Source: Stappia stellulata DSM 5886
Lineage (GTDB): Bacteria > Pseudomonadota > Alphaproteobacteria > Rhizobiales > Stappiaceae
Direction: 5' to 3'
DNA: 64,000 nucleotides
NCBI RefSeq assembly: GCF_000423705.1
Contig: NZ_KE384083.1
Coordinates: 686,462 to 750,461 of the forward strand
Made by a program: the position numbers and the translations under genes. The notes beneath the pieces were generated by a model. The model was given only the letters and a program-made list of their open reading frames with translations. It was not told the origin of the DNA and ran no database searches. This document shows positions 44,979-54,074 of the stretch, in pieces; the first letter of the stretch is position 1; each line of letters begins with the position of its first letter.

Positions 44979-46664
44979 TCATCCCGTACGGGCCTTGCGC
45001 GAGGCGGCCGGCGCACGCTCGTCGGGGGGAAGGAGCGCCTCCAGCGTCTCGATCCGGTCGGCTTCGGCCGGCGGCTTGTCGAACCTGAGCCGTGCGACCC
45101 GGGGAAAGCGCATGGCCACGCCGGACTTGTGCCGCGTGGAGCGGTTCAGCCCCTCGAAGGCGATCTCCAGCACCAGGCCCGCCGCGGCCTCGTGGCGAAC
45201 CTCGCGCACGGGACCGAAGCGGTTGACGGTGTTCTGCCGCACGAAGCGGTCGATCTCGGCAAGCTCCTCGTCGGTGAAGCCGAAATAAGCCTTGCCGACC
45301 GGCACCAGTTCCTCGTCCCGGTCATCGCCCTCGCCCGCCGAACGCCAGACGCCGAAGGTGTAGTCGGAGTAAAACGAGGAGCGCTTGCCGTGACCGCGCT
45401 GCGCATACATCAGCACAGCGTCGATGCGATGCGGATCGCGCTTCCACTTGTACCATTGTCCCTTCGGGCGGCCGGGCACATAGGGCGACGCCCAGCGCTT
45501 CAGCATCAGGCCCTCGATGGCCTGCGCATCGGCACCCGCATGCAGGGTTTCCGGCGCGTTGCGGGCGCTTGCCAGCGCCCTCGGGTCCGCCGCTTCGACA
45601 AGCGGCGACAGATCGATGCGCGGCGAGGCAAGCCGCGCGACGAACGCCTCCAGCCGCGCGCGCCGGTCGCGAAACGGCAGATCGCGCAGATCCTCGCCAT
45701 CCACCGAAAGAAGATCGTAGGCGCGGATCGCGGCCGGATGCGACGCCAGCAGTTTCGGCGTCACGGTCTTGCGGTTGAGCCGCTGCTGCAAACTGTTGAA
45801 GGAGCGCACCTCGCCGTCGATCACGACCAGCAGTTCGCCGTCGATCACCGCCTCGACATCCAGTGCCTCCACAACGTCCGGGAAGGCGGTGGAGAGATCC
45901 TCGCCGGTGCGCGAATAAAGTCGACGACGAAGCTCGCCCTCGCCATTGCGTCCCGCCGCGGCCTGCACGCGGATGCCGTCCCACTTCCATTCCACCGCGA
46001 AGGTCTCCGGCGCGAAGGCTTCCAGATCGCGGTCTTCCGCAGGATGCGCCAGCATCGGCGGGCGAAACGGCACCGGATCGTCGGAACGCGGGCGCTCGCC
46101 CGTGCCCATCGCCCAGGCGAACAGCGTTTCATAGGGCGGGTCCAGCCCGTGCCAGACCTCCTCGATGTCATCGGGTTCGAGCGCCCCCAGACCGGCGACC
46201 GCCGTCTTGGCAAGCCGCGCGGAGACGCCGACACGCAGGCCGCCCGTGACCAGCTTCAGCAGCGCCCAGCGCCCGGTCTCGTCCAGCATGTCGAGCCAGC
46301 CGGAGACCAGCGCCGGCACCTCGCCGCGCCTGGCCGCCTCCAGCCGCTCCACCACCTCGGCAAGCGCGGGCGGCGATGCGTCGCCGCCCTCCCCGTTCGG
46401 CCAGATCAGCGCGATGGTTTCCGACAGATCGCCGACGAAGTCATAGGAGAGCGCGAAGAGATGCGGATCGACCCGTTCGGCGACGAGCGCTCTGAGCATC
46501 GCCGGCTTGGCGTGACGAAACGACAGGCCGCCGGTGAGAGCGGCCAGCGCAAGCCCGCGTTCGGGATCCGGCGTCTTCAGGAAATGCTCGCGCATCAAGG
46601 CGAGCTTGGCGCTGCGGCGCGGCTCGAACGACAGGCGGTCCAGAAGGCGGGCAAAACGGATCAT
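44979..46664 (-). CDS. ATP-dependent DNA ligase of the ligase-associated repair cluster
   Basis: A 561-aa ligase: N-terminal DNA-binding domain (1-180), adenylation domain with the nucleotidyl-lysine Lys227 in EWKWDGIR, RLYSRTGEDLS, VIDGELLV and KRDPHRIDAVLMYAQ, and an OB-fold C-terminus. It is the bacterial LigC/LigB-like type, not the LigD fused enzyme. Genes for an MBL exonuclease, an Lhr-like helicase and PdeM lie next door, a set conserved in proteobacteria and linked to DNA damage response. The start MIRFARLLDRLSF is typical. Confidence 0.94.
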   Translation of the reverse strand: MIRFARLLDRLSFEPRRSAKLALMREHFLKTPDPERGLALAALTGGLSFRHAKPAMLRALVAERVDPHLFALSYDFVGDLSETIALIWPNGEGGDASPPALAEVVERLEAARRGEVPALVSGWLDMLDETGRWALLKLVTGGLRVGVSARLAKTAVAGLGALEPDDIEEVWHGLDPPYETLFAWAMGTGERPRSDDPVPFRPPMLAHPAEDRDLEAFAPETFAVEWKWDGIRVQAAAGRNGEGELRRRLYSRTGEDLSTAFPDVVEALDVEAVIDGELLVVIDGEVRSFNSLQQRLNRKTVTPKLLASHPAAIRAYDLLSVDGEDLRDLPFRDRRARLEAFVARLASPRIDLSPLVEAADPRALASARNAPETLHAGADAQAIEGLMLKRWASPYVPGRPKGQWYKWKRDPHRIDAVLMYAQRGHGKRSSFYSDYTFGVWRSAGEGDDRDEELVPVGKAYFGFTDEELAEIDRFVRQNTVNRFGPVREVRHEAAAGLVLEIAFEGLNRSTRHKSGVAMRFPRVARLRFDKPPAEADRIETLEALLPPDERAPAASRKARTG

Positions 46665-46680
46665 CGCGTGAGCTTACGCC

Positions 46681-47112
46681 TCACGGTTCATTGACGATCA
46701 TCGCGATCCGCCAGGTGTCGCCGTCGTAAAGCAGGTGATAGTGGCAGGTAAACTCGATCACCGGCTCGCCCAGCTTGTCCGACTGGGTCCAGCTCAGCGT
46801 CGCAACGGCCGTGTCGCCGCCGACATAGCTGGCGAGAACCTCGTAGTCGGAGGCGACCACGCCTTCCTTGTCGAGCGCGGCCAAAAGCTTTTCGATGTTC
46901 TCCAGCAGCTCCTCGTCATCGGCGAAGACATTGCCCTTGCCGAACTGCCAGATAACATTGGGATAGGCGAAACAGTCGGCCAGCGCATCCGCATCGAAAT
47001 CGTCGAAGCCGGCGCGATAGTCCTCGAAGAGGTCGAGAACCGCCGGCTCCAGCTCCGCTTCGGCTACGGGAAGGCCGTCGTCGTCCCGGCCGGCACCATT
47101 TTCCTGTGTCAT
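46681..47112 (-). CDS. NTF2-like (SnoaL-fold) hypothetical protein
   Basis: A 143-aa acidic protein of NTF2-like fold. A helix pair (VLDLFEDYRAGFDDFDADALADCF) leads to YPNVIWQFGKGNVF, then beta strands ending TCHYHLLYDGDTWRIAMIVNEP. This layout suits a ligand-binding or structural cone fold; no catalytic pattern is clear. It is inserted between the nuclease and ligase genes of the DNA repair cluster, 16 nt before the ligase start, so it is co-transcribed with them and its role may be linked. A direct function is not known. Confidence 0.7.
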   Translation of the reverse strand: MTQENGAGRDDDGLPVAEAELEPAVLDLFEDYRAGFDDFDADALADCFAYPNVIWQFGKGNVFADDEELLENIEKLLAALDKEGVVASDYEVLASYVGGDTAVATLSWTQSDKLGEPVIEFTCHYHLLYDGDTWRIAMIVNEP

Positions 47113-47149
47113 CTCGTTCTCCCCGGCCTGTCGTGCCGTCGTTTTCCGT

Positions 47150-48211
47150 TCAACCCGCCTGCCGCTCCGCCGTTTCGCCGGTCACGACCGTTTCCATCTC
47201 CGGTTCCGCCTCGCCCTCGTCGCCATAGCCGATGAGGTTCAGCGGTTTCGCCGCCAGCCCCTGCTGGCGGCACCAGTGCACCAGCGCCTCTTCCGCGCCA
47301 TGCGTCACCCAGACCTCGCCCGCCCCCGTCTCGCGGATCGTGGCACGAAGGTCGTCCCAATCCGCGTGATCGGAGATCACCAGCGGCAGTTCCGCGCCGC
47401 GCTGGCGCGCCCGGGCGCGGACCCGCACCCAGCCGCTGGCAACCGCCGTCACCGGGTCTCCGAAACGGCGGGCCCAACGGTCGGCCAATTGCCCGGGCGG
47501 ACACAGCACGATCTCGCCGGCAAGCTCCTTGGCGCGACGCCCCACCGCCTCCAGGGCGCCGAGATCGATCCCTTCGGCTTCATAAAGGCGGCAGAGCTTT
47601 TCCAGCGCCCCGTGCAGATAGATCGTGCGGTCGTATCCGGCGGCGCGCAGTTCCGCAATCACCCGCTGCGCCTTTCCAAGCGCATAGGCGCCGACAAGAT
47701 GCGTGCGCCCGGGAAAGGTCTGCAGCGAGGCGAGAAGCCTCGCGATCTCGCCGCACGCCGGCGGATGGCGGAACACCGGCAGGCCGAAGGTCGCCTCGGT
47801 GATGAAAACGTCGCAGGCGACCGGCTCGAACGGCGCGCAGGTCGGATCGGCCTGGCGCTTGTAGTCGCCGGAAACAACGAGCCGCGTGGCCCTGCGTTCC
47901 AGCCGGATCTGCATGGAGCCGAGTACATGGCCTGCGGGGTGGAACGACACGCGCACCCCGTCGATGTCGACCGCCTCGCCGGATCCGGCGACCTGCCGCG
48001 TGCCGGTGAAGGCCTCGCCGTAGCGCACGGCCATGATTTTCAGCGTCTCGTCGGACGCCAGCACCGCGCCATGGCCGGCGCGGGCGTGATCGGCATGGCC
48101 ATGGGTGATCAGCGCGCGCTCGACGGGACGCGTCGGATCGATGTGGAACCCGCCTTGCGGACAGTAGAGCCCTGCAGCGGTGAGGGTGAGCAGATCGGCG
48201 CCAAGTGTCAT
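47150..48211 (-). CDS. Ligase-associated metallo-beta-lactamase exonuclease
   Basis: A 353-aa MBL-fold nuclease of the ligase-associated exonuclease type. The metal-binding motif is HGHADHARAGH near residue 35. A second conserved HPAGHVLGSMQIRL and SGDYKRQADPT follow, and EGIDLGAL and VISDHADWDDLRATIRETG occur further on, close to the CPSF/beta-CASP-like family. It acts on DNA or RNA ends in the DNA damage response of this cluster. The start is ATG 48211 (MTLGADLLTL). It is divergent from the helicase gene, 89 nt away. Confidence 0.92.
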   Translation of the reverse strand: MTLGADLLTLTAAGLYCPQGGFHIDPTRPVERALITHGHADHARAGHGAVLASDETLKIMAVRYGEAFTGTRQVAGSGEAVDIDGVRVSFHPAGHVLGSMQIRLERRATRLVVSGDYKRQADPTCAPFEPVACDVFITEATFGLPVFRHPPACGEIARLLASLQTFPGRTHLVGAYALGKAQRVIAELRAAGYDRTIYLHGALEKLCRLYEAEGIDLGALEAVGRRAKELAGEIVLCPPGQLADRWARRFGDPVTAVASGWVRVRARARQRGAELPLVISDHADWDDLRATIRETGAGEVWVTHGAEEALVHWCRQQGLAAKPLNLIGYGDEGEAEPEMETVVTGETAERQAG

Positions 48212-48300
48212 TCAAGGCAATGTAGGGTCGCACCGAGCGAATTGGAATGGAGGCGCGCGCCGCTCGACGCCGAGCGCGCGAGGCTTTATCTGTGAGCGCC

Positions 48301-50826
48301 ATGGATGCCGCCGGTCCGCCCCTTCTTCCTCCCGACTTCCAGCGCTGGTTCGAAAGCCGGGGCTGGTCTCCGCGTACGCATCAGCTGGACCTGCTTGAGG
48401 TTGCCCGCAAAAAGCGGTCCGCGCTTTTGATCGCGCCGACCGGTGCGGGCAAGACACTCGCAGGCTTCCTGCCGAGCCTGACGGAACTGGCCGGGCGGCC
48501 ACGCACGAAGTCCGGCGCGACAGCGGCCCGGTGTGGGGTGCATACGCTCTACATCTCGCCGCTGAAGGCGCTTGCCGTCGACATCGCCCGCAATCTCGAG
48601 GCGCCGGTTGCGGGCATCGGCCTCGACATCCGCATCGAGACGCGCACCGGCGACACGCCCTCCCACAAGCGCCAGCGGCAAAAGAAGATCCCGCCCGACA
48701 TCCTGCTGACGACGCCGGAACAGATCGCCCTGCTTTTGTCCGACGCGCAAGGCCGCGAGATGCTGTCGGACGTGAAGACCGTGATCCTCGACGAACTGCA
48801 TGCGCTGGTGACCTCCAAGCGCGGCGACCTGCTGGCACTCGGACTTGCGGCGCTGCGCCGGCTGTCCCCGGAGCTTCGCACCATCGGCCTGTCGGCAACC
48901 GTTGCGGAACCCGACGATCTGCGCGCCTGGCTGGTGGCGCAGCCCGACGATCCCGACGGCACCCGCACCCTCGCCGACCTGGTGACGGTTTCGGGCGGGG
49001 CCGCGCCCGACATCACCATTCTCGACACCGACGAGCGGCTGCCGTGGTCGGGCCACTCCGCCCGCCATGCCGTGCCGGACATCTACCAGATCATCCGAAA
49101 GCACCGCACCAGCCTCGTCTTCGTCAACACCCGCTCGCAGGCCGAGGCGCTGTTTCAGGCGCTGTGGCACGTCAACGACGAGAATCTGCCAATCGCCCTG
49201 CACCACGGCTCGCTCGACGTCGGTCAACGCCGCAAGGTCGAGGCGGCGATGGCCGCCGGCAGCTTGCGCGCCATCGTCTGCACCTCCTCGCTCGACCTCG
49301 GCATCGACTGGGGCGACGTCGATCTGGTGGTCAATGTCGGCGCGCCCAAGGGCGCCAGCCGGCTGGCGCAGCGCATCGGCCGTTCCAACCACCGCATGGA
49401 CGAGCCGTCGCGGGCCATTCTGGTGCCGGCCAACCGCTTCGAGGTGATGGAGTGCCAGGCGGCGCTTGCCGCCTCGCGCGCCGGCGAACAGGACACGCCC
49501 CCCTTGCGTACCGGCGCGCTCGACGTGCTCGCGCAGCATGTCCTGGGCGTCGCCTGCGCGGGGCCGTTTTCACCCGACGACCTGTTTGCGGAAATCCGCG
49601 CAGCCGAACCCTATCGCCATCTCTCCCAGCGCGATTTCGACCGCACGGTGGCCTTTGTCGCGACCGGCGGCTATGCGCTTCGCACCTATGAGCGCTACGC
49701 CCGGCTGAAGGACAACGGCGACGGCCGGTTGCGGCTCGCCCATCCCTCCTTCGCCCAGCAATACCGGCTGAACGTCGGCACCATCGTCGAGGCGCCGATG
49801 CTGAAGGTGCGGCTGGTGCGCTCCAAGGCCGAAGGGCGCCGCACCCCGGTCGGACGCGGCGGGCGGATGCTCGGCGAGATCGAGGAATGGTTCGTCGACC
49901 AACTCGCGCCGGGCGACACGTTTCTTTTCGCCGGCGAAATCCTGCGCTTCGAGGCGATCCGCGAGAACGAGGCCTATGTGTCGCGCGCCCGCGCGCAGGC
50001 ACCGAAGATCCCGTCCTATCAGGGCGGCAAGTTTCCGCTTTCTACCTATCTGGCGGCAAGCGTGCGGACGATGCTGGCGACGCCCGCGAGCTGGGACCGG
50101 CTTCCCGCACAGGTGCGCGACTGGCTGGAGCTGCAGCGCCTTTACTCCGAACTTCCCAAGGCCGACGGCCTGCTGGTGGAAACCTTCCCGCGCGGCAATA
50201 TGCATTATCTCGTCTGCTATCCCTTCGACGGACGGCTCGCGCATCAAACGCTCGGCATGCTGCTGACCCGTCGGCTGGAGCGTGCCGGCGCGGGCCCGCT
50301 CGGCTTCGTCGCCAACGACTACGCACTCGCCGTATGGGGCCTGTCGGACCTCGGCGCGATGATCGCGAGCGGCCAGCTCTCGCTGGCCGGCCTGTTCGAC
50401 GAGGACATGCTCGGCGACGATCTCGACGCCTGGCTTGCCGAATCGAGCCTGATGAAACGCACCTTTCGCACCTGCGCGGTGATCGCCGGGCTGATCGAGC
50501 GCCGCCATCCGGGCAAGGAGAAAAGCGGCCGCCAGGTCACCGTATCGGCCGACCTCATCTACGATGTCCTGCGTCGCCACGAACCGGATCACATCCTTCT
50601 GGAGGCCACCTGGCAGGATGCGGCGCAAGGACTTCTGGATATCTCCAGATTGGGCGAACTTCTCACCCGAATTCAGGGCCGAATCGCGCATACTGCGCTC
50701 GATCGGGTCTCTCCGCTTGCTGTTCCGGTGATGCTGGAGATCGGCAAGGAGCCCGTGGTCGGTGCCGCGCAGGAAGCCTTGCTGAGCGCGGCCGCCGACG
50801 ATCTTGTCAGGGAGGCAATGGGGTGA
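48301..50826 (+). CDS. Ligase-associated DEXH-box (Lhr-like) helicase
   Basis: An 841-aa superfamily-2 helicase. Walker A is APTGAGKTLAG (Lys51), then LYISPLKAL, the DEXH box LDELHAL, GLSATVAE, VFVNTRSQAE, and motif VI QRIGRSNHR. A long C-terminal region follows, with a winged helix and a Lhr-type domain. It unwinds nucleic acid ahead of or together with the nuclease and ligase. ATG 48301 was taken; an earlier frame start (48247) has no family support. Its stop is GTGA-overlapped by pdeM. Confidence 0.94.
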   Translation: MDAAGPPLLPPDFQRWFESRGWSPRTHQLDLLEVARKKRSALLIAPTGAGKTLAGFLPSLTELAGRPRTKSGATAARCGVHTLYISPLKALAVDIARNLEAPVAGIGLDIRIETRTGDTPSHKRQRQKKIPPDILLTTPEQIALLLSDAQGREMLSDVKTVILDELHALVTSKRGDLLALGLAALRRLSPELRTIGLSATVAEPDDLRAWLVAQPDDPDGTRTLADLVTVSGGAAPDITILDTDERLPWSGHSARHAVPDIYQIIRKHRTSLVFVNTRSQAEALFQALWHVNDENLPIALHHGSLDVGQRRKVEAAMAAGSLRAIVCTSSLDLGIDWGDVDLVVNVGAPKGASRLAQRIGRSNHRMDEPSRAILVPANRFEVMECQAALAASRAGEQDTPPLRTGALDVLAQHVLGVACAGPFSPDDLFAEIRAAEPYRHLSQRDFDRTVAFVATGGYALRTYERYARLKDNGDGRLRLAHPSFAQQYRLNVGTIVEAPMLKVRLVRSKAEGRRTPVGRGGRMLGEIEEWFVDQLAPGDTFLFAGEILRFEAIRENEAYVSRARAQAPKIPSYQGGKFPLSTYLAASVRTMLATPASWDRLPAQVRDWLELQRLYSELPKADGLLVETFPRGNMHYLVCYPFDGRLAHQTLGMLLTRRLERAGAGPLGFVANDYALAVWGLSDLGAMIASGQLSLAGLFDEDMLGDDLDAWLAESSLMKRTFRTCAVIAGLIERRHPGKEKSGRQVTVSADLIYDVLRRHEPDHILLEATWQDAAQGLLDISRLGELLTRIQGRIAHTALDRVSPLAVPVMLEIGKEPVVGAAQEALLSAAADDLVREAMG

Positions 50827-51548
50827 GTCCCTTCACCGCGCAGCAACCGGCCCGGCGCTTTGCGCCCGTGTGCCATGACATTTCCCTTGCCGGCGAACTC
50901 GTCGGCCTGCACGACAGCGGCGCGCTCTGGTGGCCGGACGAGGACACGCTGATCGTCTCCGACCTCCACTTCGAGAAAGGCTCCAGCTTTGCCCGTCGCG
51001 GGGTCATGCTGCCCCCCTATGACACGGCCGCGACGCTGGAAAAGCTCGCCGGCGTCATCGATGCCTTCGATCCCAGCCGCGTGATCGCGCTCGGCGACAG
51101 CTTTCACGACACAAACGGCTCCGACCGCCTGCCGGCGACCTACCGCGCCATGCTGACAACGCTGCAGCTCGGGCGCGAATGGATCTGGATTACCGGCAAT
51201 CACGATCCGGTGGCCCCGGTGTCGCTGTGCGGCGAAACGATGGAAGAGGTCCGCCTCGCCGGCCTCGTTTTCCGGCATGAGCCGGAAGAAGACACAACGC
51301 CGGGAGAAGTGTGCGGGCATCTGCATCCGGCGGCCCGTATCCGCCGCTACGGACGCAGCGTGCGCCGGCCCTGTTTCGCCACCGACGGGCAGCGCATGGT
51401 CCTGCCGGCCTTCGGCGTGCTGACCGGCGGTCTCAACGTTCTCGACGAGGCGTGGTCGGCGCTGTTTCCGCCGCGGGCGTTTTCGGTCTTCATGCTGGGC
51501 GAGGGCCGCCTCTATCCCTTTACGGCGAGCCGCCTCGTCGCCGACTGA
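50823..51548 (+). CDS. pdeM: PdeM, ligase-associated calcineurin-like phosphoesterase
   Basis: A 241-aa metallophosphoesterase. Dinuclear metal motifs are present: VSDLHFEKG (D-x-H), ALGDSFHD (GD), ITGNHDPV (GNHD) and CGHLHPAARIRR (GHxH). Such genes are recorded as ligase-associated endonuclease or phosphodiesterase and accompany the helicase and nuclease. Translation starts at GTG 50823, overlapping the helicase stop as GTGA, so the two are coupled. Length and C-terminal VLPAFGVLTGG fit the family. Confidence 0.93.
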   Translation: MSPFTAQQPARRFAPVCHDISLAGELVGLHDSGALWWPDEDTLIVSDLHFEKGSSFARRGVMLPPYDTAATLEKLAGVIDAFDPSRVIALGDSFHDTNGSDRLPATYRAMLTTLQLGREWIWITGNHDPVAPVSLCGETMEEVRLAGLVFRHEPEEDTTPGEVCGHLHPAARIRRYGRSVRRPCFATDGQRMVLPAFGVLTGGLNVLDEAWSALFPPRAFSVFMLGEGRLYPFTASRLVAD

Positions 51549-51602
51549 CCGGCGCCAGACTGTCTCGACCGGCCGCGCGAACTGCGGCCCTTGGGGCGCG
51601 GG

Positions 51603-52127
51603 CTAGGGTCCGAGAAGGATGAGCAGGCTTCCCGCCGCGACCAGCAGGCTTGCCACGACAATCACCGTGAGCCTTCGCCGCAGCGTCACGTACCACTGCG
51701 GGAGCGTCCCGTCTTCACCCGCGCGGTAATCCCAGCCGCCCTGGATGAGAAACCCGCAGGCGAGAAGCAGCAGGCCCCAATTCGGCGCCAAGAGGGTCGC
51801 GACCCAGCCGCCGAGCGCGGGAATGACCGACCAGGCAAAAACGGCTCCATCGACGCGCGCGCCGACGACAGCGATGCCCCAGCGCACTCCGCCGAGAAAC
51901 GACAGGATGAGCGCGCCGTAAACGACCAGCGCCATGGTCGCGAGGGCAACCGCCTGTGCATCCGCGAAACGGAACGCGGCGGCGGTCAGATAGACGGCGC
52001 CGGCGAGGAACGGAAGAAGGCCCGCATAACCGAGGACGCGCGAAAGACGCGGCGCAGGCCGCTCGTCGGCGGCAAGAAACAAAGGATTGAACGTCACGGA
52101 AGCCTCGCCTGTCCGGATTGAAGGCAT
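51603..52127 (-). CDS. DUF3429 membrane protein
   Basis: A 174-aa protein with five predicted membrane helices, including GYAGLLPFLAGAVYLTAAAF, the family-typical SFLGGVRWGIAVV, ALGGWVATLLAPNWGLLLLA and LTVIVVASLLVAAGSLLILL. DUF3429 proteins are small integral membrane proteins of Alphaproteobacteria with unknown function. A start at 52127 or the later in-frame GTG is possible. It lies 16 nt below the TIGR02186 gene on the same strand and converges with pdeM. Confidence 0.85.
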   Translation of the reverse strand: MPSIRTGEASVTFNPLFLAADERPAPRLSRVLGYAGLLPFLAGAVYLTAAAFRFADAQAVALATMALVVYGALILSFLGGVRWGIAVVGARVDGAVFAWSVIPALGGWVATLLAPNWGLLLLACGFLIQGGWDYRAGEDGTLPQWYVTLRRRLTVIVVASLLVAAGSLLILLGP

Positions 52128-52143
52128 GTATCCGCACTACGGT

Positions 52144-52938
52144 TCAATCGCGCCGGAAGATCACTCCCGCCAACCAGCCGGTGAAGATCGCCAGCCCGAC
52201 GGCCAGCAGCCCGTAGAGCGCGGAATATTCATAGGCCAGGCGATAGGTGAACTGCTCGAAACCGGACTTGGCGATGGTCAGCTGCTCCTCGGCCTGTGCA
52301 AGCAGCACCCCGCCGCGCAGCAGATAGGTGGACACGGTGTAATCGCCGACAGGCACGTTGGCCGGCAGCGTCACCGACGTCCGGAACAGCGAATTGCTCA
52401 GGAATTCGATGCTTTGCGTTTCTTCACGATAAAGGCCGCTCTCGACCCTGAGACGCAGGAACGCCGCGCGAAAATTGTCGCGGTCGCCGATCGGCACATC
52501 GGAGGCAATCGCGATCGGCAGATTGAGGTTGCGCAGGCCGATGCGGTGCCGCTGCAACACGGTGCGCGAGGCCATTTCATGCGGCGCGCGGGTTGTGTGT
52601 ATGGCCAGGAAACTCGGCACGCTTTCGAAGGTTTCGGCATCGCGGTTGACCCAGATGCCCAGGAAGCGGCCCTTGCGCCGGGTCGTGACCACCTGCTCCG
52701 GCCCGGAGACCACAACGGCAAGGTCGTAAGGGTCGGGACGCGCGACCGTCAAGGCGTCGCGCGCGATCTCGCCGAAGACGACGATCTTCGTGCCGGTGAA
52801 ATTGGATTCGATGTTCACCCTGTCGTTGGAGAGCGCCGAGATCAGGTTTTCCGCACGCGCCGGCGCAAGCGCAGCTGTCGTGAGCGCAAGCGCGGCAAGG
52901 CCGCAGGCCGCGAGTGTGCGAAGCGTCGTCCGTCTCAT
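52144..52938 (-). CDS. TIGR02186 family exported membrane-anchored protein
   Basis: A 264-aa protein. A signal peptide (TLAACGLAALALTTAALAPARA) precedes the periplasmic domain with ENLISALSNDRVNIESNFTGTKIVVFG, the TIGR02186 signature. A C-terminal membrane helix (YGLLAVGLAIFTGWLAGVIF) ends in a basic tail. It stands directly after a TauE/SafE-type transporter gene, whose stop overlaps its start by 4 nt. This pair is conserved in Alphaproteobacteria, hinting at a joint export function. Substrate unknown. Confidence 0.9.
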   Translation of the reverse strand: MRRTTLRTLAACGLAALALTTAALAPARAENLISALSNDRVNIESNFTGTKIVVFGEIARDALTVARPDPYDLAVVVSGPEQVVTTRRKGRFLGIWVNRDAETFESVPSFLAIHTTRAPHEMASRTVLQRHRIGLRNLNLPIAIASDVPIGDRDNFRAAFLRLRVESGLYREETQSIEFLSNSLFRTSVTLPANVPVGDYTVSTYLLRGGVLLAQAEEQLTIAKSGFEQFTYRLAYEYSALYGLLAVGLAIFTGWLAGVIFRRD

Positions 52939-53867
52939 CGCCGCACCTCCGCGACCGCCGCGGACACCGAAAACAGTTCGTCGGGCTGAAGCACCAGGTT
53001 GACAGCAAAACGCACGCCCACCGACAGCACCAGCAGCGCAAGCAACAGGCGCAACTGGTCGCCGCGCAGTTTCTGGCCCATTCGCGCGCCGAACTGGGCG
53101 CCGATCACCCCGCCAATCATCAGCGCAAGCGCCAGCACGATGTCGACGGACTGGGTCGACATGGCGTGCAGGAAGGTCGCCGCCGCCATCGTGAAGAGGA
53201 TCTGCAGGAGCGAAGTGCCGATGACGATGTTGGTCGGCACCCGCAGCAGGTAGATCAGCGCCGGCACCATCATGAAACCTCCGCCAATGCCGAGGATACT
53301 GCCGAGAAAGCCGATTACAGCCCCGAGCACGATGATCGGGATCACGCTGACATAAAGACGCGACTGGCGAAACCGCATCTTGAACGGCAGGCCGTGCACC
53401 CAGTTGTGCCGTCCCGGCTGGCGCGCCGCGATGCGCGCGCCGCTCTTGCGCCGCGCCATGGAACGCAGCGATTCAAACAGCATCAACCCGCCAATGGCGC
53501 TCAGGAACGTCACATAGGAGAGCGAAATCACCAGATCGAGCTGTCCGAGCGTGCGCAAGAGGTCGAACAGCCAGACACCGATGGCCGAGCCGATCACGCC
53601 GCCGACCAGGAGCATGCCCGCCAGTTTGAAGTCGATCATCTTGCGTCGCCAGTAGGCAACGACGCCCGACGCGGAAGAGGCAACGACCTGGGTCGTCACC
53701 GTCGCGACGGAAACGGCGGGCGGGATGCCGGAAAAGATCAGAAGCGGGGTCAGCAGGAAGCCGCCGCCGATGCCGAACAGGCCGGAGAGGAAGCCGACGG
53801 CCCCTCCCATTCCGAACAACATGAACATGTTGACGGGCAATTCGGCGATGGGCAGATAGATTTGCAC
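52935..53867 (-). CDS. TauE/SafE-type anion exporter
   Basis: A 310-aa protein with eight or so helices in two repeats, each holding the family GFLSGLFGIGGGFLLTPLLI-type motif (GFLGSILGIGGGFMMVPAL in repeat 2). This is the sulfite/organosulfonate exporter superfamily. GTG 53867 gives the standard start (MQIYLPIAELPVNMF). A longer frame upstream is GC-rich and not family-like. Its stop overlaps the TIGR02186 start (ATGA), so the two act together. Confidence 0.9.
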   Translation of the reverse strand: MQIYLPIAELPVNMFMLFGMGGAVGFLSGLFGIGGGFLLTPLLIFSGIPPAVSVATVTTQVVASSASGVVAYWRRKMIDFKLAGMLLVGGVIGSAIGVWLFDLLRTLGQLDLVISLSYVTFLSAIGGLMLFESLRSMARRKSGARIAARQPGRHNWVHGLPFKMRFRQSRLYVSVIPIIVLGAVIGFLGSILGIGGGFMMVPALIYLLRVPTNIVIGTSLLQILFTMAAATFLHAMSTQSVDIVLALALMIGGVIGAQFGARMGQKLRGDQLRLLLALLVLSVGVRFAVNLVLQPDELFSVSAAVAEVRR

Positions 53868-54074
53868 GTCACACCGGCGACTGGGCCGCTCGCTTGCCCG
53901 GGCGGCATGTTGGAGATGAGGCGGCACGCGGCCGGACGGCTTGTCGGGCCATGGGCGCGCCACGGGGCGTTCTGGCGGCAGCGCCTTCAAACCGATAAAG
54001 CGCGCTTGCGACAGACGTGTCAACGCCGCACGGGTCGTGCCGCATCGAAAAAGCTCAATCGGCCCTGCGCCGGA

